Source: Verrucomicrobiota bacterium
GTDB lineage: Bacteria; Verrucomicrobiota; Verrucomicrobiia; Chthoniobacterales; UBA10450
Reading direction: 5' to 3'
NCBI GenBank assembly: GCA_003219465.1
Contig: QHOX01000063.1
Location: forward strand, 1-39,969
Length of the DNA: 39,969 bases
This document shows, in pieces, positions 1-9,825 of the stretch. Made by a program: the position numbers and the translations under genes. Position 1 is the first letter of the stretch. Every line of letters begins with the position of its first letter. Under the pieces are notes generated by a model. It searched no databases, had not been told where the DNA came from, and saw only the letters and a program-made list of their open reading frames with translations.

Positions 1-2
1 AC

Positions 3-1700
3 GGAGTACCGCTGGCGCAAAACCGGCTCAGTTACAACCTGGTCATAACTTTCCCAACCGCGCTGAACTTTTCCGATGCGCAGGCGCTCGGCTATACGAG
101 AGAAAAAATAGATGAGGCCGGAAAGTTAATAGGACGCAGGTTCCGGATTTCCGATGAGGCGATCCTTCGTCATTACCGCAACCGGGGCATCATGCCGTTT
201 GAGATCGCACCCAACCTCACGCCGCAGGAGTACGAAGGAATCAAGGACAAACTGCCGCCCGGAATGATGGTGCGTCCTGTTTACGTCCGGATTTATCCGA
301 ACGGAAAGGTTGCCGGTCAGATTGTTGGTTACACCGGAAAAACGGGCCGAAATCCGGACGGCATTGTCGATAACCACGAAACGATCTGGCCGCAAACCGA
401 GGGCCGCGAAGGACTCGAACAGACGTTCAACGACATGCTTACCGGGAAGCACGGCGAATACAAACTGACCTTCGACAAGGACGGCCGGAAAACATCGGAG
501 AAACTCGTTACCCCACCGGAGCCCGGATACAACGTGGTGACCACTCTTGATTTGCACCTACAAGAGCTGGCGGAAAAAGCGTTGGCAGCGAAAGCAAAGC
601 GCGGGGCCATGGTGATTGTCGATCCGAACAGCGGCGATGTTCTCGCGCTGGCATCCTGGCCCACGTACGACCCGAACGTATTCGTTCCCTCTATCTCAGC
701 TGATCAACTCAAAGCCTTACAGTCGGATCCGGACATTCCGCTTTTGCCGCGTGCGTATCGTTCGTCCTATCCACCAGGGTCGACATTTAAAGTGGCCGTG
801 GGCATTGCGGCGCTGGAAACGCACGCTGTCTATCCGCAGGATCAATACCAATGCGTGCCGGCGATTCAGATCGGCAACGTCACGTTCCACAACTGGAAAA
901 AGGACGATCGCGGCGCGCTAAACTTCGTGCAGGCCCTCACGGAATCGTGCGATACATGGTTTTATCAGGCCGGCATAAAGACTGGCTCGGCGCCAATCAT
1001 TGATTGGGCGTTGAAGCTGGGCTTCGGCGCGAAATGCGGCATTCCGTTGCGCGGCGAAGCAGAGGGCCGCATTCCGAACGACGAATACATGAAAGCGACG
1101 CACGGTCGCAAAATCCTAAACGGCGATATCGCAAATATGTCGATCGGCCAGGGCGACATTCAGGTTACTCCGTTACAAATGGCGCAGGCCATGGGCATTG
1201 TCGCGAACGGCGGAACGTTCTATCAGACACGGCTGGTTCAACAGGTCCAGACCTTCGATAACCAAATCGTGACCGCATATCAGGTGCGCGCCAAAAGAAC
1301 GCTCGACCTCTCGCCGGAGACGCTGGAGCAAGTGCGCACCGGAATGATCAACGTCGTCAATGGCGCAGGCGGCACCGCGCATCAGGCCAGCCTCGAGAAT
1401 GTCGAAGTCGCCGGCAAAACCGGCACTGCACAATGGGGACCAAAACACAAGGAGCGCACCGCGGCGTGGTTCGCCGGATTTCTCCCCGCGGACCAACCGC
1501 GATTCGCGTTCGCAGCTGTTTACGAGGGTGATGTCGGCAGCAAAGTTCACGGCGGTTCCGCCGCCGCGCCCATGATCGCCGACGTGTTCAAAGACGTTTA
1601 CAAAGGTCAGATGATCGCGCGCCGGTCGCAGCGGCGCGTTGAGGAACAACCGGAAATCCGCCGCGCCGAACCGGTCGAGGAAGAAGACGAATCAGATTAG
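3..1700 (+). CDS. mrdA: Penicillin-binding protein 2, 5'-truncated by window edge
   Basis: Reading frame is open from nt 3 (GVPLAQNRLSYNLV...) and continues into ORF 192-1700; SxxK motif (PPGSTFK), SCD, KTGT (VAGKTGTAQWG). Confidence 0.9.
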   Translation, partial: GVPLAQNRLSYNLVITFPTALNFSDAQALGYTREKIDEAGKLIGRRFRISDEAILRHYRNRGIMPFEIAPNLTPQEYEGIKDKLPPGMMVRPVYVRIYPNGKVAGQIVGYTGKTGRNPDGIVDNHETIWPQTEGREGLEQTFNDMLTGKHGEYKLTFDKDGRKTSEKLVTPPEPGYNVVTTLDLHLQELAEKALAAKAKRGAMVIVDPNSGDVLALASWPTYDPNVFVPSISADQLKALQSDPDIPLLPRAYRSSYPPGSTFKVAVGIAALETHAVYPQDQYQCVPAIQIGNVTFHNWKKDDRGALNFVQALTESCDTWFYQAGIKTGSAPIIDWALKLGFGAKCGIPLRGEAEGRIPNDEYMKATHGRKILNGDIANMSIGQGDIQVTPLQMAQAMGIVANGGTFYQTRLVQQVQTFDNQIVTAYQVRAKRTLDLSPETLEQVRTGMINVVNGAGGTAHQASLENVEVAGKTGTAQWGPKHKERTAAWFAGFLPADQPRFAFAAVYEGDVGSKVHGGSAAAPMIADVFKDVYKGQMIARRSQRRVEEQPEIRRAEPVEEEDESD

Positions 1701-1782
1701 GTAGAGGCGATTGACCTCAATCGTCTCAAATTGCCGTCCTCGTAGACCAATTGGTCAAGGCGGTTCGGTGAACCGCTTCTAC
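1701..1782. repeat. Hairpin-cluster repeat, copy A
   Basis: GTAGA...TCTAC termini; AGGCGATTGA/TCAATCGTCT, GACCAATTGGTC palindrome, GCGGTTC-ggt-GAACCGC; fills the whole gap between convergent genes. Confidence 0.75.
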
Positions 1783-2823
1783 CTACGCCACCGCAGTCTC
1801 CTGCGGCAGTTCCATGGTTCCCTTGAACTTCGGCGGTTCTTCTTCGACGCCGAAGTTATCGGAATAGAGTGCCTCGATCTTCGCCATGTCGTCCGACGTC
1901 AGCGGCGCGGTGTCGGGCCCCTTGGCAAACTCGACGAGCTGTTCTTCGTTATAAATGTTCGGCAGCGTCGAAGCAACACGATCATCCGCCAGCAACCATT
2001 GCAACGCTGCTTGTCCAAGCGTGCGGTCGGCAGTTTCGAGAAATCGTAATTGCTCGACTTTCTTGATCCCGTTCAGCAGCCAGCTCCGCGGTCGATGGCT
2101 GCGATGATCAGTTGGCGGAAATTTTGTGTCAGGCGTGTATTTGCCTTCAAGCATTCCGGACGAATGCGTCACACGAATGAGGAACATCGTGTCCTTTGCG
2201 GCTTCACTAGCGGTCTCGTGAAATGCGCGCCCGGGGTGTTGCTCGAGCATGTTATAGATGTGTTGCACGCTCGTGAGCTCGCGCTCGCGAATGGAATTAA
2301 CTCCCTCATATAGCCAGCCAATCGCCGGCCCCAGCGCAATGCCGTAATACTGAACTTTTCCTTCGCTCTTTAATTTGTGCAGCGTTTTCCAGAGCGCGTC
2401 ATCATTCACCTGCTCCATCCGGATATTGTGCAATTGAAGCAGATCAATCCGGTCCGTCTTTAATCGCTTCAGCGCAGCGTCGGTCGCGCATGTGATGGCT
2501 TCCGGAGAAAAGTCCTGCGGAATCTCCCGCTGCCCGCGTCCGCGAGCTTCACCGAAATGCACAAAATCGTACCCGACCTTCGTCGCTATTACGATTTCGT
2601 CCCGCTGATTCGGGAAAGCTTTCGCGATCAATTCTTCACTTAATCCGTTGCCGTACGTGTCAGCCGCATCGAAAAGCGTGACCCCGAGGTCGAATGCCTT
2701 ATGCATGAGCGCCGTCGCTTCGCCCTCGGTAAAACTTCCCCACCAACCGGTAGAAATCGTCCATAAACCAAAGCCGACTTCGCTCACCGTCAGATCAGTA
2801 TTTTTGTAGGTCCGGAAGCGCAT
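1783..2823 (-). CDS. Aldo/keto reductase
   Basis: 346 aa; MRFRTYKNTDLTVSEVGFGLWTIS, DAADTYGNGLSEELI, KRLKTDRIDLLQLH typical of the family. Confidence 0.92.
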   Translation of the reverse strand: MRFRTYKNTDLTVSEVGFGLWTISTGWWGSFTEGEATALMHKAFDLGVTLFDAADTYGNGLSEELIAKAFPNQRDEIVIATKVGYDFVHFGEARGRGQREIPQDFSPEAITCATDAALKRLKTDRIDLLQLHNIRMEQVNDDALWKTLHKLKSEGKVQYYGIALGPAIGWLYEGVNSIRERELTSVQHIYNMLEQHPGRAFHETASEAAKDTMFLIRVTHSSGMLEGKYTPDTKFPPTDHRSHRPRSWLLNGIKKVEQLRFLETADRTLGQAALQWLLADDRVASTLPNIYNEEQLVEFAKGPDTAPLTSDDMAKIEALYSDNFGVEEEPPKFKGTMELPQETAVA

Positions 2824-2836
2824 GAAACTATTTAAC

Positions 2837-2863
2837 CACAGACAACGCAGAGGTCACGGAGAA
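2837..2863. repeat. Three degenerate 9-mers (CACAGACAA CGCAGAGGT CACGGAGAA)
   Basis: Direct reading; lies in the divergent AKR/ADH intergenic region. Confidence 0.5.
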
Positions 2864-2919
2864 GTGTTGTTTCACATGCCAAATCATGCTGCAATAACCG
2901 AAATCCCCGGCCATCGATT

Positions 2920-4071
2920 ATGGTAGCGGTTCCCAAGACATTGCCGATCACACAGCCCACTATACAACGCGCCGCAATTGTTTTGCACGCAGAAGAGCAG
3001 CCGCTTCGTGGTGTGGCGCGGCCGGGCACACACGAGCTTTATCGAAATCCACGCGTCAGTTGTGATCAGCGCGCTTTGGGGCCACTGCGGCCCGACTTCG
3101 TCCGCGTGAAAATGAAATACGTCGGCCTATGTGGAACCGATCTGCACGCGGCGAAGGCTGATCCGAACACCGGCTATGTGCGAACCTCGAGCCCCGCCTC
3201 GATTCCCGCGAAAGGGCGCATTCTTGGCCACGAGGGAATTGGGCAAATCGCGCAAGCCGGCAGGAACGTGCCTCACTTGCGCGAAGGCGCATGGGTCATT
3301 TTTGATTCCATCATCGCGTGCCGGCAATGCGATCGCTGCAAACGCGGATTCCTTAATCAATGTCGTCACGCGCGCCTGCTTGGCTTGGAAGAAGACGGTT
3401 TGTTCGCTGCGTCGGTCGATTTGCCGGCGGGCATTGTGCATGACGTTTCCACCTACATCGAGTCGGATGCTGATGCGCGCGCGCTCGCGTTGCTAGAGCC
3501 GGCGGCGGTTGCATTCGTTGCGTGCCGAAAGGCAAAGGTGAAGCGTGGTGAGAGGCTTACGATTTTTGGCGCCGGACCGATCGGAACCTATTGTGCGATG
3601 CTGGCGCGCAATGTATTTGGCGCAGGCAAAATTGCCGTCGTCGAGCCGGTGGAATTTCGCCGTCGATTCGCTGCGCGTTGGGCGGAGCACGTTTTCACTC
3701 CGGCAGAATTCGCGCTGAGCCGATGCGATTCGTTCGACGTTGCTTTTGAAGCTTCCGGCGTGCTCAACAATGTCGATTCCGTTTTACCGCGAATGAATGC
3801 GGCTGGCCGAATTGTTGTCCTCGGCCGCAGCGGTGAACCGTTGCATCTTTCCGCCACGGATGATCTCATTACCAACGCAATCTCCATCATGGGTTCCCGC
3901 GGACATCACGGCGGCGCCTACGAAATGCTGCTGCAACTTTATGCGGAAAAGAAATTTTCTCCGGCTGATGCGGTCACGAGCGTGATTCAAGGACTGGAAA
4001 AACTGGCCGAGCTGATGCGCTCGCCCGACGACGTGATCCAGCACGACAACAAAATTTTGGTGCAAATCTGA
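2920..4071 (+). CDS. Zinc-dependent alcohol/polyol dehydrogenase (MDR superfamily)
   Basis: GLCGTDLHAAKAD, GHEGIG, structural-Zn pattern CRQCDRCKRGFLNQC, Rossmann GAGPIG. Confidence 0.9.
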   Translation: MVAVPKTLPITQPTIQRAAIVLHAEEQPLRGVARPGTHELYRNPRVSCDQRALGPLRPDFVRVKMKYVGLCGTDLHAAKADPNTGYVRTSSPASIPAKGRILGHEGIGQIAQAGRNVPHLREGAWVIFDSIIACRQCDRCKRGFLNQCRHARLLGLEEDGLFAASVDLPAGIVHDVSTYIESDADARALALLEPAAVAFVACRKAKVKRGERLTIFGAGPIGTYCAMLARNVFGAGKIAVVEPVEFRRRFAARWAEHVFTPAEFALSRCDSFDVAFEASGVLNNVDSVLPRMNAAGRIVVLGRSGEPLHLSATDDLITNAISIMGSRGHHGGAYEMLLQLYAEKKFSPADAVTSVIQGLEKLAELMRSPDDVIQHDNKILVQI

Positions 4072-4905
4072 GTGGAAGCTGTTGTTGAAACGAGCACGCC
4101 GGAGCACTGGCCATCCATGGCCAATGTGTGGAATGAAATTGGTCCGCCGCTGCGGCCGCGCGCGGAAGACATTGCCCATTACCGACGTTTCGCAGAACCA
4201 GCGCTGGCAAAGAATGATTCGCCACAAATTCTTCTCCTCGGCGTAACACCGGAGCTTTATCGAATTGCGTGGCCGCCGCGGCGCGATTTTGTCGCGGTCG
4301 ATCGCACGCTAACGATGATTGAACACGTCTGGCCCGGCCGCGGCGATGAAGTGCTCGTTGCTGATTGGGAGGAATTGCCTTTGCCGGAAACTTCGCGCGA
4401 TCTCGTCTTATGCGATGGCGGACTTCACTTGCTGCAATACCCAGCGGCGCAGAAGCACGTCGTCGCGCGGTTGGCTCAGGTTGCGCGCGCGGGTGGGCGA
4501 TGTGTCTTTCGGCTTTTTGCTCTGCCATCGAAAGGCGAAACTGCCGCAGCGGTGTTGAATGATTTGCGGCAGGGAAAAATTCCCGACCTGAATCATTTGA
4601 AACTGCGCCTCGGCATGGCGCTGCAGAGAACGCCCGAAGAAGGAGTCGCCGTGCACGAAATTCGCGAAACATTGCGCGCGACCAGCGGAGACTGGCTGTC
4701 GCTGGCCACGCGTTTACGCTGGCCGCTGTCGCATCTGCGCGCGATCGATGTTTATCGGCAGTCCAATTCTCGTTATCATTTTCTTTCCTTGGACGACGCG
4801 ATTGAGCTCTTTTGCTCCGGCGGAGAATTCCGGCTCGCGGAACAGGCGCTGCCGAGTTATCCGCTGGGCGAACGCTGCCCGCTGGTCGCGTTTGTGCGCA
4901 CGTAA
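4072..4905 (+). CDS. Class I SAM-dependent methyltransferase-like protein
   Basis: 277 aa, GTG start directly after the ADH stop; ILLLGVTPELYRIAWP, VAVDRTLTMIEHVWP, DLVLCDGGLHLL resemble SAM-MT motifs. Confidence 0.7.
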   Translation: MEAVVETSTPEHWPSMANVWNEIGPPLRPRAEDIAHYRRFAEPALAKNDSPQILLLGVTPELYRIAWPPRRDFVAVDRTLTMIEHVWPGRGDEVLVADWEELPLPETSRDLVLCDGGLHLLQYPAAQKHVVARLAQVARAGGRCVFRLFALPSKGETAAAVLNDLRQGKIPDLNHLKLRLGMALQRTPEEGVAVHEIRETLRATSGDWLSLATRLRWPLSHLRAIDVYRQSNSRYHFLSLDDAIELFCSGGEFRLAEQALPSYPLGERCPLVAFVRT

Positions 4906-5897
4906 TGGAAGCGCCGGAGTCGCTCCACGCTTTGATCGGCGGCCATCGCAGCACGGCTTTGATTTACGTCGCGGCCAAACTTCGGCTCGCCGATCTGCTC
5001 GCGCGAAAACCGGCAAGCAGTCACGAACTCGCTGAGCAACTGCAGGTGAATGGTGATGCGCTGCATCGAATTCTGCGCGGCATGGTGGCCGTCGGACTGC
5101 TGCGCGAAGCGAACGGCAAGTTTGCGCTGACTGCGATCGGCGAATGCCTACGGACTGACGTGGCTGGTTCGCTTTACCAATATGCAATTCTCACCGGCGT
5201 GGAATATGCGCCGGCGTGGGCGGCGTTGCTTTGCAGCGTGCAGAGCCGCGGCGTGCCGTTCGAGAAAATTTTCGGCATGAACGTTTGGGAACATCGTGAA
5301 CGTAATCCGGAGCTCGGCCGGCTTTTCCAACAATCGTTAGCTGAACAAACGCGCTCACTCGCTCGTGCGCTGTTGCGCATTTACGACTTTTCGCCGGCGG
5401 CCACGATTGTCGATATCGGCGGCGGAACAGGGGAATTGCTGCGTTGCATTCTCGAGCGAAATCCGCAGGCGCAAGGAATTCTCCTCGAGCAGCCGCAAGT
5501 CCTGGAAAATGTTACTAACGATTCACCGAATCGATTTCGGGCCGAGACCGGCGATTTTTTCCAGCGCATTCCGGCCGACGCTGACATTTATCTGCTCAAA
5601 TCAATTCTGCACGATTGGGATGATGCGCGTTGCTGCCAAATTTTGCAGTGTTGTCGCGAGGCGATGAAACAAACCAGCCGACTTCTCGTGATCGAGCGAC
5701 AAAATCCGCAGCATGCTACCGACGACGCGGCGACGGTCCTGATGGATTTGCACATGATGGCGGTGCAGGGCGGCCGCGAACGCACGCAGGCGGAATTCGA
5801 CGAGCTGGCGCGAAGCTGCGGGCTGGTTACCGTTCAGGCGCGCAAAATCGATAAGGGTTTTTGGTTGATGGAGTTCGCGCCGTGGTCCGCAGCGTAA
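4905..5897 (+). CDS. O-methyltransferase with N-terminal dimerisation domain (COMT/Methyltransf_2 type)
   Basis: ATG overlaps upstream stop (TAATG); VDIGGGTGELL, LLKSILHDWDDARC; start trimmed from ORF 4812. Confidence 0.9.
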   Translation: MEAPESLHALIGGHRSTALIYVAAKLRLADLLARKPASSHELAEQLQVNGDALHRILRGMVAVGLLREANGKFALTAIGECLRTDVAGSLYQYAILTGVEYAPAWAALLCSVQSRGVPFEKIFGMNVWEHRERNPELGRLFQQSLAEQTRSLARALLRIYDFSPAATIVDIGGGTGELLRCILERNPQAQGILLEQPQVLENVTNDSPNRFRAETGDFFQRIPADADIYLLKSILHDWDDARCCQILQCCREAMKQTSRLLVIERQNPQHATDDAATVLMDLHMMAVQGGRERTQAEFDELARSCGLVTVQARKIDKGFWLMEFAPWSAA

Positions 5898-8800
5898 AAG
5901 GCAGCGATGAATTCGTCGAGATGCTCGCGCGTAAACATATCGACGTGCCCGGAATGAAGCGGCACGACGCGAACATTATTTCCGACGAGATAACGCCAGT
6001 AAATCTCGATCGGGTTGTTTGAGGCCGTAAGAAGGCGCACATCAAATTCGCGACATTGCGGTACGAATTTCTCCGACAGATCGCGGTAGTAATCATAACG
6101 CCGCGGCGGCGATTTCGGCTGGCCCAACGCGCGGCGTTTTTTCATCAATTCTTTCCAGGAACGACGGCGCGCACGAATGAATTGCCGCCAATGCTGCGGC
6201 GGCGTACGGAGAAGCGTGCGCATGTGCAATGGGATGCGGGCACGGATGTAGGGCGCGAGAAATTTTACGTGCACCCATTTGGGCAGATTGGAAGGAATCG
6301 TATCCACGATGAAGAGCTTGCCGACGCGATGTCGGCGTTGCGCGAGTGCGCAGGCGGTTGCATACGCGATCACGCCGCCGAGTGAATGGCCGAGCAGATC
6401 AGTGGGCCCATTGCCGAACTCGCGCATCATTTCATCCGCATAGTGCGCGGCCATTTCTTCCACACTTTCGTGACGTGATGTACCGACGTGCTCGATGGCC
6501 TGCAGACCGTAAACCGGACGATTGAGCCGGCGCGCGAAATGAATTGTGTGAAAAAAGCCGCCGCCCCAGCCATGCACGATGACAAGCGGCCGGCCGGAGT
6601 TTGTTTCGTTGAGCCGCGACAAGGATGTGTAGTTCGATGCCGCGTGGCCGCCTTCGATTAATGCGCGCTGGCCGGCAATCGTTGGATGGGCGAACAAATC
6701 CTGGAGCGAAAGACTGACGCCAAATTCTTTTTCTATTCCCGCGAGCAATTGCACGGCCTGCAACGAATCGCCGCCGCAATCGAAAAAATTATCGGTCGGC
6801 AAAATTGTGTGATGCCGGCCGAAAAGTTCGTGCCAGAGCTGTTGCAATTTTCCCGAATCTGCCGGGCGGCCAGCGCCGTTGTTTTGCTGCGCGATTCGCG
6901 CCGCATGCCTCTTGATGAGCGCGTCGCGATCTATTTTGCCCCTGCGCAACATTGGAATTTCATCGAGCACGACGAACTCCGCCGGACGCATGTGCGCCGG
7001 AACCTGCGTCTTGAGCCACGCGCGCAATTCCGTTTCGGCGAATGTTTGTTCCGGCACGATGTGAGCGACAAGCCAGCGGTCGTCGTCATATTGCATCATC
7101 GTGCAAACTGCCTGACGCACGCTGTCGTTCCGCTGAAGCACGGCTTCGATTTCACCCAGCTCAACGCGATGACCGCGGATTTTGACTTGTTCATCGCGCC
7201 GACCGACGAAAACGAAATAGCCGGTCGAATCGAGATAACCGTAATCGCCCGTTTTATACAAGCGCGCGCCGCTTTTTGAATTAAATGGATCAGCAACGAA
7301 CTGCGACCTTGTCGCGTGCTCGTCGTCGCGATAACCGCGCACGACACCGGCGCCGCCGACGCAAAGTTCGCCAACTACACCAGGCGGCAACCGGCGAAGA
7401 CCTTGATCGAGAACGCGGACCGCGGCAGCGGCGACCGGCCGGCCGATTCGGACATGGACCGGGTCAGCGTTATCAGTTGCTAACGATTCGTACGCTGTGG
7501 CAATCAGCGTGGTTTCAGCCGGTCCGTAGACATTCAGCAGGCGCACGCGATTTCCGACGAGCTTGCGCCATTTCGCCAGCGAGCCCGGGTCGACCCGTTC
7601 CATTCCGGTAATGACGAGCCGCAGATCCGGCGGCAACTTATTGTTTTCATTCGTCTGCCGCACCCATTCATGCCAGTACGACGCGGGAATACCCGTGACG
7701 GTGATGCGTTCGCGGCGCATTTCGGCGGTGAATTCAGTTATCGTTAGCGCGCCGGCTGAATTTGGAAAAACGACTGCGCCGCCGCCGGAAAGTGTGACCA
7801 GAATTTCCGAAATAAAATAATCAGTTCCCGGCGACGCACGCGCGATACGGCGATCGCCGGCCGCGATGCCGAAAAGGTCAACCAGCGCACCTAACGCGTG
7901 GGCGAGGGAATGATGCTCCACTTCCACGAATTTCTGTTCGCCGGTAGAACCAGAAGTATGAACAATGTAGGCGAGATCGCGCGGCTTGATTTCGCCCGAG
8001 GCGCGCGATCCATTTATCGTTAGCTGTTCGATTTCGCTGAATCGAAAAACTTGGGCGACGTACTGCTTCATCGTGTTGGCAAATGAATCCAGCGCGATTG
8101 CAGTTCTGATCTGCAGGCGCCCCAGCATTGAAGCGCGTTCAGCCTCCGGCGTTTCAGGATTCAGCAGGAAAAAAACGGCCCCGCGCCGCAACAAACCGAG
8201 CATGACCGCCGCGATCTCCGGTCCCGGCGGCATGACGACAGCGATGATTTCACCGTCGCAAACGACAGACGCGACTCTGTCCGCGAGCAGTGACAGCTCG
8301 TCATAATTCATCGAACGGCTGCAACTGACCAGCGCCGGTGTATCCGGCTGTTTGGACATTTGCTCCTCGATGAGAGCATGCGCGAACGGCGGCGCGGCAA
8401 GTTGGTAGCGCGCGAGTGCTGCCGTTTCAATCGTGGCGCGTTGTTCCTCATTAACGACCTCGATTCGCCCAAGTGTTTGCTGCGGATCTTGCGCGAACGA
8501 GCGTAATGCAAATTCTAATGTTCTCGCAATCAATTCGGCGGTCGTGGCCGGCACGCGATCGCCTCGCCAGACAACTTCGAGTTGGAGCGCCGGCTTTTCG
8601 TAACCGCCAATCATGAGCGCGAGATCATTGGCTTGTCGCAATTCAACCGCGCAGCGCTCACCTAATCCTGCTGCCTGCAGGCGCGCGTCGAGCGTTGCGC
8701 GCCGAAAATCGAGCAAGATCGGCAACGTATCGGCGCCAATTCCCAGACCGGTCCATTCCATGATTTGCGCTAACGAACATTGTTCCAGCGCGCGCAGCGC

Positions 8801-9754
8801 AATCCATTCGCGGCGAATCTCTCGCAACCATTCCGCGACAGAAACGTTTTCCGGCAAATCAAGGCAGATTGGAAGCGTGTTGGTGAGAGAACCGGCGATC
8901 GATTCAGCGCCGGCAATGGACGATCGCCGCGCCTCGCGCATCGCCCCGAAAATGACGCGACTCTCGCTGCGCAAGCGCCCGAGCGTTACAGCGAGCGCGC
9001 CGATGATGACGGTGTTGGCGGTTATATCGTTTTCGACAATCAGGCGATCGAGCGCGGCGCGCATTTCGGTATCGATGCGAACCGTTTCGCGTTGCAACGT
9101 CTGCGTTGCCGGCGCGCGCGATTCGAAAAACCCGCGCACTTCCGGCAATTGCGTTGCCGTTTCACCCGGGGAAATGCGCGATTGCCATCCCGCCTTCGCC
9201 CGTTCCCAATCCTGCTTCTCGAGCCAGCCAAGATGATCCAGCATATCGGGCCGAACCGGCGCGCGCGATGGTTCGCGATCGGCGCGAAGCTCGTCATATG
9301 CCGCAAAAATTTCGTTTAGTAACGGAACGGACGACACGCCGTCGCAGATCGCGTGATGGAATGTCCACACCCAGACCTGATCATCCGGCGCGAGTTGCAA
9401 GAACGTTGAACGCCAAGCGGGCTGGTTCCGCGCGAGCGGCAAAGGTCCATCTTCGGCAAGAAACGTGTCGAGATCGGCGACATCACGAAATTCACTGGCG
9501 GGACATTCAATCTTGAGACGTCGCTGAAATAATTCGTCTTCAAGCAGTAGGAAGTGCGCCATGAAACCGGCGTGCCGCAACAAACAAATCCGCGCGGCTT
9601 CGAGAAATGTTACGGGTTCGACATGCTTCTTCAGCCTGACGATGAGCTGTTGGTGATAGACCGCTCGCTGCAGCGACTTGAGCGAAGCGAGGACCATCGC
9701 GCGCTGCAAACCGGTCGCGCGATGGCAGCGCTCAACCTCGTTCGTTGCGGTCAC
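5834..9754 (-). CDS. Nonribosomal peptide synthetase, domain order C-A-T-TE
   Basis: 1306 aa; HHAICDG (C), HTSGSTG, NVYGPAETT, YKTGDYG, VKIRGHRVELGEIE and RGKIDR (A), NFFDCGGDSLQAV (T), GHSLGG and SGHVDMF (TE). Confidence 0.95.
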   Translation of the reverse strand: MTATNEVERCHRATGLQRAMVLASLKSLQRAVYHQQLIVRLKKHVEPVTFLEAARICLLRHAGFMAHFLLLEDELFQRRLKIECPASEFRDVADLDTFLAEDGPLPLARNQPAWRSTFLQLAPDDQVWVWTFHHAICDGVSSVPLLNEIFAAYDELRADREPSRAPVRPDMLDHLGWLEKQDWERAKAGWQSRISPGETATQLPEVRGFFESRAPATQTLQRETVRIDTEMRAALDRLIVENDITANTVIIGALAVTLGRLRSESRVIFGAMREARRSSIAGAESIAGSLTNTLPICLDLPENVSVAEWLREIRREWIALRALEQCSLAQIMEWTGLGIGADTLPILLDFRRATLDARLQAAGLGERCAVELRQANDLALMIGGYEKPALQLEVVWRGDRVPATTAELIARTLEFALRSFAQDPQQTLGRIEVVNEEQRATIETAALARYQLAAPPFAHALIEEQMSKQPDTPALVSCSRSMNYDELSLLADRVASVVCDGEIIAVVMPPGPEIAAVMLGLLRRGAVFFLLNPETPEAERASMLGRLQIRTAIALDSFANTMKQYVAQVFRFSEIEQLTINGSRASGEIKPRDLAYIVHTSGSTGEQKFVEVEHHSLAHALGALVDLFGIAAGDRRIARASPGTDYFISEILVTLSGGGAVVFPNSAGALTITEFTAEMRRERITVTGIPASYWHEWVRQTNENNKLPPDLRLVITGMERVDPGSLAKWRKLVGNRVRLLNVYGPAETTLIATAYESLATDNADPVHVRIGRPVAAAAVRVLDQGLRRLPPGVVGELCVGGAGVVRGYRDDEHATRSQFVADPFNSKSGARLYKTGDYGYLDSTGYFVFVGRRDEQVKIRGHRVELGEIEAVLQRNDSVRQAVCTMMQYDDDRWLVAHIVPEQTFAETELRAWLKTQVPAHMRPAEFVVLDEIPMLRRGKIDRDALIKRHAARIAQQNNGAGRPADSGKLQQLWHELFGRHHTILPTDNFFDCGGDSLQAVQLLAGIEKEFGVSLSLQDLFAHPTIAGQRALIEGGHAASNYTSLSRLNETNSGRPLVIVHGWGGGFFHTIHFARRLNRPVYGLQAIEHVGTSRHESVEEMAAHYADEMMREFGNGPTDLLGHSLGGVIAYATACALAQRRHRVGKLFIVDTIPSNLPKWVHVKFLAPYIRARIPLHMRTLLRTPPQHWRQFIRARRRSWKELMKKRRALGQPKSPPRRYDYYRDLSEKFVPQCREFDVRLLTASNNPIEIYWRYLVGNNVRVVPLHSGHVDMFTREHLDEFIAAFYAADHGANSINQKPLSILRA

Positions 9755-9825
9755 GGCGGGAAAATTTCACAGGCGACAGTCACTGCAAACATGCAGTAGC
9801 GCGCTTACTCTTTCCATTTGAAATT

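Noticed and set aside
3974-4954. 326-aa minus-strand ORF opposite the methyltransferase
   Set aside because: Arg/Ala/Ser-rich, no recognisable motif, antisense to a well-supported gene in a coupled operon; GC-rich antisense artefact
9755-9825. Cobalamin riboswitch upstream of the CbiX-like gene
   Set aside because: Only about 70 nt of divergent spacer and no B12-box-like sequence recognised
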